A DNA stretch of 37,888 nt from JBBSEZ01 sp038239195. GTDB lineage: Bacteria; Planctomycetota; Planctomycetia; Gemmatales; Gemmataceae. The stretch covers positions 1 through 37,888 of the forward strand of contig JBBSEZ010000031.1 of NCBI GenBank assembly GCA_038239195.1, in the 5' to 3' direction. The stretch's first letter is position 1. Each line of letters begins with the position of its first letter. Below the pieces are notes generated by a model. It did no database searches. It was given only the letters and a program-made list of their open reading frames with translations, and was not told the origin of the DNA. The translations under genes and the position numbers were made by a program. This document shows positions 32,241 to 37,888 of the stretch, in pieces.

Positions 32241-33496
32241 AGAAGTCGATCCGCCAACTCTGTTTCTCGGCCTGCCTGGTGGGGGCGTGGCTGACGGCGA
32301 GCACCTGGAGCGGAGCGGCCGACTGGCCCGGGTTCCGCGGGCCGGGCGGGACGGGCACCTCGCCGGAGAAGGGGCTGCCGGTGCGCTGGGGCCCCGGGGA
32401 GGGGCTGCGCTGGAAGGTCGAATTGCCCGGCCGCGGGCTGTCCAACCCGGTGATCGCCAGGGGGCGCGTCTACCTGACGGCCTGCTCGGGCTACCGCGAA
32501 GGGCGCCTTCACGTCCTCTGCTTCGACGCCGCGACCGGCAAGAAACTGTGGGAGCGACAGTTCGCGGCGACGGGGAGCACCGTGCGCCACCCGAAGACGT
32601 GCATGGCGGCGCCGACGCCGGTGACCGACGGCAACGCGGTCTACTGTCTGTGGGCGACGGGCGACCTGGCGGCGCTCGACCGGGACGGCAACCTGCTGTG
32701 GTATCGCTCGCTGGTGGGCGACTACCCGGACGTCAGCAATCAGGTGGGCATGGCCGCCTCGCTGGCGCTGATCGGCGACACGCTGCTGCTGCCGATGGAG
32801 AACGCGGGCGACTCGTTCGCGGCCGGGATCGACAAGAAGACGGGCAAGAACCGCTGGCGCGTCAAGCGCGCTCGCGACATCAACTGGGTGACGCCCGTCC
32901 TCGTCAACGTCGGCGGCAGCCCGGCGGCCCTGTTCCAGACGAGCAAGGAGGCGACGGCCTACGACCCCGAGAAGGGCACGGTGCGCTGGGCCTTCGCCGG
33001 AGAGAAATTATCGACGATCCTTTCCCCTGCCGTCGGGGGCGGCATGGTGTTCGTCCCGGGTGCCGATCTGCTCGCGCTGCGCCCGAGGCAGGACGGGGGC
33101 ACGCCGGAGGTGCTGTGGAAGACGGGCAAGATGCGCGCCGCCTACGCCTCGCCGGTCTACTCCAAGGGCCGGCTGTACGGCATGGGCGGGGTGGCGCTGA
33201 ATTGCCTGGACGCGCGCACCGGCGACGAAGTGTGGAGCCAGCGCGTGGCGCCGGGGCCGCTCGCCGCCTCGCCCGTCCTCGCCGACGACAAGGCGTACGT
33301 GGTCAACGAACTGGGCGTGACGACGGTGATCGCCCTGGGCGACAAGCCGAAGGTGCTGGCAACCAACCGGCTGTACGAAGCCAAGACGGTCGAGGACCGC
33401 GACCGCATCCTGGCGACCCCGGCCATTTCGGGGGGGGCGATCTACCTGCGCTCCGACCGGCACCTGTTCTGCATCGGCGCGAAAGCTGGCAGGTGA
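32237..33496 (+). CDS. Secreted PQQ-like beta-propeller protein
   Basis: 419 residues, GTG start at 32237 overlapping the previous stop (GTGA). The longer in-frame reading from 30878 runs through the preceding gene in another frame and was rejected. A signal peptide (RQLCFSACLVGAWLTASTWS) is followed by the planctomycete opening DWPGFRGPGGTGTSPEKGLP and WKVELPGRGLSNPVIARGRV. Propeller blades of PQQ/quinoprotein type follow (VLCFDAATGKKLWERQ, AALDRDGNLLWYRS, IDKKTGKNRWRVKR, YDPEKGTVRWAFAGE, LNCLDARTGDEVWSQ). No PQQ-dehydrogenase active-site cysteine pair or Ca-binding set was recognised. A BamB-like scaffold or lectin-like role is more likely than enzymatic activity. Confidence 0.85.
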   Translation: MKKSIRQLCFSACLVGAWLTASTWSGAADWPGFRGPGGTGTSPEKGLPVRWGPGEGLRWKVELPGRGLSNPVIARGRVYLTACSGYREGRLHVLCFDAATGKKLWERQFAATGSTVRHPKTCMAAPTPVTDGNAVYCLWATGDLAALDRDGNLLWYRSLVGDYPDVSNQVGMAASLALIGDTLLLPMENAGDSFAAGIDKKTGKNRWRVKRARDINWVTPVLVNVGGSPAALFQTSKEATAYDPEKGTVRWAFAGEKLSTILSPAVGGGMVFVPGADLLALRPRQDGGTPEVLWKTGKMRAAYASPVYSKGRLYGMGGVALNCLDARTGDEVWSQRVAPGPLAASPVLADDKAYVVNELGVTTVIALGDKPKVLATNRLYEAKTVEDRDRILATPAISGGAIYLRSDRHLFCIGAKAGR

Positions 33497-33507
33497 GGGC
33501 CCCGGTT

Positions 33508-33535
33508 GCTTGTCGTTTCGCGCAAAACGACAAGC
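33508..33535 (+). terminator. Hairpin after the PQQ-propeller gene
   Basis: GCTTGTCGTTT (33508-33518) and AAACGACAAGC (33525-33535) form a perfect 11-bp stem with a 6-base loop, 11 bp past the stop codon. It probably ends the transcript. The motif may also be a small dispersed palindrome. Confidence 0.6.
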
Positions 33536-33574
33536 AAGCAGGGGGGCCAATCCTCCTCGCGATGAGGGGCCTCG

Positions 33575-34561
33575 ATGCGTGCCCTTGTCACCGGCGGCGG
33601 CGGGTTCCTCGGCGGCGCCATCGTGCGCCTGCTGGTGGCGCGCGGCGACCGCGTGCGGGGGCTGGCGCGCAGCCAGTACCCAACCCTGGCCGCGCTGGGC
33701 GTCGAGCAGCACCAGGGCGACGTCGCCGACCTCGACGCGGTGAAGAACGCCGCTCGCGACTGCGACGTGGTCTTCCACGTCGCCGCCAAGGCAGGCCTCG
33801 CGGGGCGCTACCGCGACTACCATCGTGCCAACGTCGCCGGCACTGAGAACGTGCTGGCGGCCTGTCGCGCGCACGGCATCGCCCGGCTGGTCTACACCAG
33901 CTCGCCGAGCGTCGTCTTCGACGGCCGCGACATGGAAGGCGTCGATGAATCGGTGCCCTACCCGAAGCACTATCACGCCCACTACCCCGCCACCAAGGCG
34001 CAGGCCGAGCGATTGGTGCTGTCGGCCAACGGCCCCGACCTCGCGACGGTGGCGCTGCGCCCGCACTTGATCTGGGGCCCCGGCGACAACCACCTGGTGC
34101 CGCGCATCCTGGCGCGCGGCCGGGCTGGCCGCCTGCGCCGGATCGGCGGCGTCAACAAGCCGATCGACAGCGTGTACGTGGACAACTCCGCGGACGCCCA
34201 CGTCCTGGCGGCCGACCGTCTGGCCCCGGGCTCGCCCGTGGCCGGCAAGGCGTACTTCATCAGCAACGGCGAGCCCATGCCATTGTGGGACCTGGTGAAT
34301 CGCCTTCTCGCCGCGGGCGACGTCGCCCCGGTGACGCGCTCCGTCCCGTTCGCGCTGGCGTACGCGGCCGGCTGGCTGCTGGAGAAGGCGTATGCGGTCG
34401 CCCGGCCCCAGAGCGAACCGCCGATGACGCGCTTTCTGGCGCGCGAGCTGACGACGGCGCACTGGTTCGACATTGGGGCGGCGCGGCGCGATCTGGCCTA
34501 CAGGCCGCGCGTGACGATCGCCGAGGGGTTGCGGCGGTTGCGGGAGTCGTTGCGAGCGTAG
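33575..34561 (+). CDS. NAD(P)-dependent SDR epimerase / 3-beta-hydroxysteroid dehydrogenase type (OleD-like)
   Basis: 328 residues, extended SDR. Nucleotide-binding loop TGGGGFLG (6-13), Asp-containing QHQGDVADLD, and HVAAKAG. The active site is Ser109/Ser110 (YTSSPSVVFDG) with Tyr137 and Lys141 (HYPATKAQAE). ALRPHLIWGPGDNHLVPRIL, DSVYVDNSADAHVLAADRL and GKAYFISNGEPMPLWDL follow. This pattern is that of the 3-beta-HSD-like group that includes OleD, which reduces 2-alkyl-3-ketoacids in long-chain olefin synthesis, and sterol C3 dehydrogenases. No oleA, oleB or oleC and no sterol genes lie nearby, so the substrate is not settled. A C-terminal hydrophobic helix (FALAYAAGWLLEKAYAV) could associate with membrane. 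The RBS is GAGGGG at 33564. Confidence 0.87.
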   Translation: MRALVTGGGGFLGGAIVRLLVARGDRVRGLARSQYPTLAALGVEQHQGDVADLDAVKNAARDCDVVFHVAAKAGLAGRYRDYHRANVAGTENVLAACRAHGIARLVYTSSPSVVFDGRDMEGVDESVPYPKHYHAHYPATKAQAERLVLSANGPDLATVALRPHLIWGPGDNHLVPRILARGRAGRLRRIGGVNKPIDSVYVDNSADAHVLAADRLAPGSPVAGKAYFISNGEPMPLWDLVNRLLAAGDVAPVTRSVPFALAYAAGWLLEKAYAVARPQSEPPMTRFLARELTTAHWFDIGAARRDLAYRPRVTIAEGLRRLRESLRA

Positions 34562-34601
34562 GGAACGCGTTTTCCCCCTGCCGATCCGCCCCCCTCTCCG
34601 G

Positions 34602-34607
34602 TAGGAT
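34602..34607 (+). promoter_or_regulatory. Candidate -10 box (TAGGAT)
   Basis: TAGGAT 34 bp upstream of the ATG at 34642, identical to the hexamer before anbu. No convincing -35 hexamer is present. Confidence 0.3.
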
Positions 34608-34641
34608 CGTGACGTCTCGTACCTCCACCCGGGGCCTACCC

Positions 34642-35805
34642 ATGAGCGAATACCAGTACTACGAGTTCCAGGCCATCGACCGCCCCCTCACCGCGAAGGA
34701 GCAGGAGGAACTGCGAGCCCTCTCCTCGCGCGGCGAGATCACCGCGACGAGCTACACCAACGAGTACAACTACGGCAGCTTCCGCGGCAAGCCCGCGGAA
34801 GTGCTCGCCAAATACTTCGACGTTCACCTCTACGTCACCAACTGGGGCACCCACCAGCTCATGTTCCGGCTTCCCCGCGACCTGGTGGACGTCGCGGCGC
34901 TCCGCGCGTACGAGGCCCGGGACGCCGTCTCTGTCGTCGAAACAGGCCCCCACGTTCTCGTCGATCTCCGTTCGTCGCCGGAAGAAGGGGGCGGCTGGGA
35001 GCAAGGCCAGGGCTACCTGGCGCCAATGCTTCCGCTGCGCGCCGAACTGCTGGCGGGCGACCTGCGCTGCCTCTACCTGGGTTGGCTGTCGTTTGTGCAG
35101 CACGGTTGGGCGAAGGACGAGGACGCGATCGTCGAGCCGCCGGTCCCGCCCGGGCTCGCCAAACTGACCGGCCCTCTCAAGGAGCTGGCCGAGTTCCTGC
35201 GGATCGAGGACGACCTCCTCGCCGTCGCCGCCAAGGCCAGCCCCGAAGGCGGCCCCGCCGGCCCCTCGCGCGCCGAGCTGGCCCGGTGGATTGCCGCCCG
35301 GCCGGAGAAGGTCCGCAACGCCTGGCTGCTCGCCCTCGCCGAGAACGAGGAGCCGTCGCCCCGCTACGAGATGCTGCGCCAGTTCCGGCAGGACTGGCAG
35401 AAGAAGCGCCCCAAGGGAGAGGCCTCGAGCGGGCCGCGTCGCACCCTGGCGGAGTTGCGGGCCGCCTACAACGCGGCCGATGAAGAGCGCGAACGGCTCG
35501 CGGCCGAGGCCAGCCTGCGCAAGCGCGAGCGCGAGGCGCGGGAGGCGGTCGAGGCGCGGGCGCGGAAGCTCGACGCCCTCGTGGGCCAGGAAGAGAAGTT
35601 GTGGGCCGAGGTCGAGGCGGCCGTGCTGACCAAGAAGGCCAAGGAGTACGACCGCGCCACGTCGCTGCTCGGCGACCTGCGCGACCTCGCCGAGAAGCAG
35701 GGCAGCGGCGAGGCGTTCCGCGCTCGCTTCCTTCAGACGCGCGAGCGCCACGGCACCAAGCGGACATTTTTGGAGCGATTGACCCGTGCCGGCCTCACCA
35801 CGTGA
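34642..35805 (+). CDS. Conserved protein of unknown function with C-terminal coiled coil
   Basis: 387 residues from ATG at 34642. An in-frame extension to 34285 overlaps the SDR gene and was rejected. The N-terminus MSEYQYYEFQAIDRPLTAKE and the following GEITATSYTNEYNYGSFRGK and FDVHLYVTNWGTHQLMFRLP belong to a family I recall as widely distributed but uncharacterised. Residues about 165-260 are helical. Residues about 275-345 form a highly charged coiled coil (AYNAADEERERLAAEASLRK and on). No catalytic motif, signal peptide or membrane helix is visible. Its last 11 bases overlap the end of the convergent phosphopantetheinyl transferase gene. Confidence 0.8.
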   Translation: MSEYQYYEFQAIDRPLTAKEQEELRALSSRGEITATSYTNEYNYGSFRGKPAEVLAKYFDVHLYVTNWGTHQLMFRLPRDLVDVAALRAYEARDAVSVVETGPHVLVDLRSSPEEGGGWEQGQGYLAPMLPLRAELLAGDLRCLYLGWLSFVQHGWAKDEDAIVEPPVPPGLAKLTGPLKELAEFLRIEDDLLAVAAKASPEGGPAGPSRAELARWIAARPEKVRNAWLLALAENEEPSPRYEMLRQFRQDWQKKRPKGEASSGPRRTLAELRAAYNAADEERERLAAEASLRKREREAREAVEARARKLDALVGQEEKLWAEVEAAVLTKKAKEYDRATSLLGDLRDLAEKQGSGEAFRARFLQTRERHGTKRTFLERLTRAGLTT

Positions 35806-36547
35806 GCCTCGCCTGAGGCGCCCCCGGCCACGCCCAGCACCGCAGCCGGGCCCCGTGGTGCTCGATGGCCAGTGCCCCCACGTATCCCGGCGCCGGCGCC
35901 AGCGCCGTCAGCGACCAGCGCTGGGCCGGCCCCGTCGCCCCGTCCACGCACACCACGCGCGCCTCGTCCTCCGGGAGCAGCGTCACCTCGACGCGCTCGG
36001 AGCCGTAGGACAGCCCCAGCCCCGTCGCCTTGAGGAACGCCTCCTTGCGCGTCCAGCCGTTGAAGAACGCCTGCAAGCTCGCCTCCGGCCCGAGCCGGCG
36101 CAAGAGCGCCGCTTCCGTCGGCGCGAAAAACCGATCCGCCAGGTCGAGATAGGTGACGCGCGGCCGCACGTGCTCCACGTCCACACCGACCTCGCCCAGC
36201 TCCGCGAAGGCGAATAGCGCCAGGCCGCCCGAGTGCGACAAGTTGAAGTGCAGCCCCCCGCCCTCCAGGGCCGGCTTGCCCTGGGCGCCCGTCGCAAAGG
36301 AGATCGCTTCGGGCGCCTTGCGGAGGTAGCCCGCCAGGAGGATGCGCACCAGACCGCGCGCCACAATGAACTGATTGCGCACCGCCGGCATCAGGTAGCG
36401 GCCCGCGCGCTCCCGCTCGGCGGAGGAAAGGACGTGCTGGAGCTCCGCGACCTGCTCCGGCAGCTGTTCCAGGGCGGCGGACCAGACGTGGACCTCGTCG
36501 GGGCCGAGCGACCAGGGGATCGGGGCAGGCGGCCAGTTCGCGGCCAT
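35795..36547 (-). CDS. 4'-phosphopantetheinyl transferase (Sfp/AcpT-like)
   Basis: 250 residues from ATG at 36547, chosen because GAAGGAGAG lies 9 bases upstream and the gene then begins 14 bp after tyrS. A start at 36586 would add 13 residues and overlap tyrS. The enzyme moves 4'-phosphopantetheine from CoA to a serine of carrier proteins. Motifs: NLSHS (102-106), GVDVEH (121-126, Mg-binding), and WTRKEAFLKATG (165-176, catalytic Glu/Lys). The length is that of the Sfp group, which serves polyketide, peptide or fatty-acid carriers, rather than the ~120-residue AcpS group. No synthase is in the window. It is tail-to-tail with, and overlaps by 11 bp, the gene at 34642-35805. Confidence 0.93.
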   Translation of the reverse strand: MAANWPPAPIPWSLGPDEVHVWSAALEQLPEQVAELQHVLSSAERERAGRYLMPAVRNQFIVARGLVRILLAGYLRKAPEAISFATGAQGKPALEGGGLHFNLSHSGGLALFAFAELGEVGVDVEHVRPRVTYLDLADRFFAPTEAALLRRLGPEASLQAFFNGWTRKEAFLKATGLGLSYGSERVEVTLLPEDEARVVCVDGATGPAQRWSLTALAPAPGYVGALAIEHHGARLRCWAWPGAPQARLTW

Positions 36548-36561
36548 CGCGGCGCTCTCCT

Positions 36562-37779
36562 TCACGCCAGGCGCACCTTCCTCCACTTGCGCCCGGCGCG
36601 CACCAGCAGGCCCGTGACGACGGCGATGGCCTGATTAGGGTCGCTCACCTTCGCCTGCTCCTCGCCTATCGTCACGCCGCCGCCCTGCACCAGCCGTCGC
36701 GCCTCGTTGCCGCTCGGCGCCAGCTTCAGCGCCACCAGCAACTTGAACGTCGGCAACTGCCCGCCGTTGAGCGAGGACGCCAACACCTCGACCTCTTCGA
36801 CGTCGGTCGGCGCCTCGCCGCGCGAGAACTGCTTCTCCCAGTCGGCCCGCGCTTTCACGGCCGCTTCGGCCCCGTGGTAGCAAGCCACGATGTCGGAGCC
36901 GAGCCTTTTCTTGGCCTCCATCGGGGGCGTCCGCTGCAGGTCGGTCAGCACCTCGACCTCTTCCGGGGCGCGGTCGCTCAGCAGCGTGAACCACTGGCAA
37001 AGGAGCAAGTCGGGGATGCTCATCGTCTTGCCGAACTGCTCGGAGGCGGGCTCGCCCACGCCGACGTAGTTGTTCAGGCTCTTGCCCATGCGCCGCACGC
37101 CATCGAGGCCGCACAGGATCGGCGACGTGACGCACACCTGCGGCTCCTGTCCCGCCGCCTCCTGCAAGCGCCGGCCCACCATCAAGTTGAAGAGCTGCTC
37201 GGTCCCGCCCAGCTCCACGTCCGCACAAATCTCGACGCTGTCCTGCCCCTGCATCAGCGGGTAGAGACATTCGTGCAGCGAGATCGGCGTGCCCGACTGG
37301 ATGCGCTTGGTGAAGTCGTCGCGCTCCAACATGCGCTGCACCGTGATCTGGGCGGTCAGGCGCATCACGTCGAGGAACGACATGCAGCTAAACCAGTCGC
37401 CGTTGCGCACGACCTCGGTCTTCTCGACGTCGATGACCTTGCTGATCTGCTTGAGGTAGTCGATGGCGTTGGCCTCGACCTGCTCCTGAGTCAGGCGGGC
37501 GCGCGTCTGGTCGCGCCCGCTGGGGTCGCCGACGAGGGCGGTGTAGTTGCCGAGGATGAGGACCGCCTGGTGGCCCAGTTCCTGGAACAGCCGCAGTTTG
37601 CGCAGGGGGACCGTGTGGCCGAGGTGGACGTCGATGCCGGTGGGGTCGATGCCGTACTTGATGCGGAGGGGCTTGCCGGTGGCGACGCTGCGCTCCAGCT
37701 TGCGGACGAGCTCGGCCTCGGGCACGATCTGCTCGACGCCGCGCCGGATCAGCTCCATCTGCTCGGCAACGCTTTTCAC
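36562..37779 (-). CDS. tyrS: Tyrosyl-tRNA synthetase
   Basis: 405 residues, starting with GTG at 37779 because AGGAGGGC sits 8 bases upstream. A longer frame to 37869 runs through a palindromic element and is unlikely. It charges tRNA-Tyr with tyrosine. Class I signatures: HLGH (52-55, the HIGH motif) in YGIDPTGIDVHLGHTVPLRK, and RMGKS (230-234, the KMSKS motif). ILGNYTALVGDPSGRDQTR and LMQGQDSVEICADVELGGTEQ belong to the tyrosine and adenylate pocket. The C-terminus (about 340-405) is an S4 RNA-binding domain (FKLLVALKLAPSGNEARRLV, QGGGVTIGEEQAKV). The sequence fits the TyrZ-like branch. It is followed by the phosphopantetheinyl transferase gene 14 bp away, probably on the same transcript. 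Confidence 0.95.
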   Translation of the reverse strand: MKSVAEQMELIRRGVEQIVPEAELVRKLERSVATGKPLRIKYGIDPTGIDVHLGHTVPLRKLRLFQELGHQAVLILGNYTALVGDPSGRDQTRARLTQEQVEANAIDYLKQISKVIDVEKTEVVRNGDWFSCMSFLDVMRLTAQITVQRMLERDDFTKRIQSGTPISLHECLYPLMQGQDSVEICADVELGGTEQLFNLMVGRRLQEAAGQEPQVCVTSPILCGLDGVRRMGKSLNNYVGVGEPASEQFGKTMSIPDLLLCQWFTLLSDRAPEEVEVLTDLQRTPPMEAKKRLGSDIVACYHGAEAAVKARADWEKQFSRGEAPTDVEEVEVLASSLNGGQLPTFKLLVALKLAPSGNEARRLVQGGGVTIGEEQAKVSDPNQAIAVVTGLLVRAGRKWRKVRLA

Positions 37780-37806
37780 GGACACGCCCTCCTGAGTCGC
37801 GCCGTA

Positions 37807-37871
37807 GGGTGGGCCGAATCTTCGAGGCCCCCGCGGGGGGTGCGCGTGGGCCGCCGAGACGCGGCCCACCC
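37807..37871. repeat. Palindromic element (GTGGGCCGC type) upstream of tyrS
   Basis: GTGGGCCGC (37846-37854) and GCGGCCCAC (37861-37869) are exact complements around CGAGAC. An outer pair GGGTGGGCC (37807-37815) / GGCCCACCC (37863-37871) also matches. It lies in the tyrS leader region, so it may affect expression or belong to the upstream gene's end. No T-box-like sequence is apparent in the 109 bases visible. Confidence 0.7.
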
Positions 37872-37888
37872 CACCCCCGCCACGCGCC

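Noticed and set aside
34285..34641. N-terminal extension of the gene at 34642
   Set aside because: It lies inside the SDR gene in a different frame and passes through the intergenic promoter-like region.
37780..37869. N-terminal extension of tyrS
   Set aside because: It runs through a palindromic element, and the GTG at 37779 has a strong AGGAGGGC ribosome site and matches the usual TyrRS N-terminus.

Overview
The window is one contiguous stretch of very GC-rich bacterial chromosome. It most resembles a planctomycete of the Gemmata/Isosphaera type. This is an inference from gene content, because there is no rRNA or other phylogenetic marker apart from tyrS. The pointers are secreted YXWGXW-type and PPC-domain proteins, small c-type cytochrome domains fused to WD40 propellers, large Hanks kinases fused to TPR or WD40 arrays, a solitary Anbu proteasome homologue, and many intergenic palindromic repeats. 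No tRNA, rRNA, phage, transposase or CRISPR array was seen.

Layout. 1-1650 (minus, cut by the left edge): secreted YXWGXW-like protein with a 111-bp tandem repeat in its tail. A divergent intergenic region follows, then a membrane-anchored zinc-ribbon/HEAT protein (1854-4721), gamma-glutamyltransferase (4817-6502), a small SMI1/KNR4-like remnant (6633-6923) and a 1582-residue Ser/Thr kinase with a long TPR array (7030-11778). 12057-16398 is a plus-strand pair: PPC-domain protein plus cytochrome c/WD40 protein. 20811-17004 is a second such pair on the minus strand, in the opposite order and facing the first. A small conserved gene with an apparent frameshift (16710-16988) lies between the pairs.

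21990-20947 is a fused ThiS-ThiG thiazole synthase. 28516-22116 is the most interesting part: three minus-strand genes in a row encode a transmembrane Hanks kinase with WD40 repeats, a P-loop AAA/STAND-like ATPase and a TPR protein. The last two overlap by ATGA and the first two are 63 bp apart. This looks like a split NLR/STAND-like or signalling module whose role cannot be read from sequence.

28716-34561 (plus): Anbu peptidase and pyroglutamyl peptidase (nearly overlapping), a LolA-like secreted protein, a secreted HEAT/jelly-roll-like protein translationally coupled to a PQQ-type beta-propeller, and an OleD-like SDR. 34642-35805 is a conserved protein of unknown function. It is tail-to-tail with a 4'-phosphopantetheinyl transferase (36547-35795), which follows tyrS (37779-36562) on the minus strand.

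Many gaps between genes hold strong inverted repeats of several unrelated sequence families. Some abut or even supply the stop codon of the neighbouring gene. They look like dispersed REP/MITE-like elements that may double as transcription terminators.
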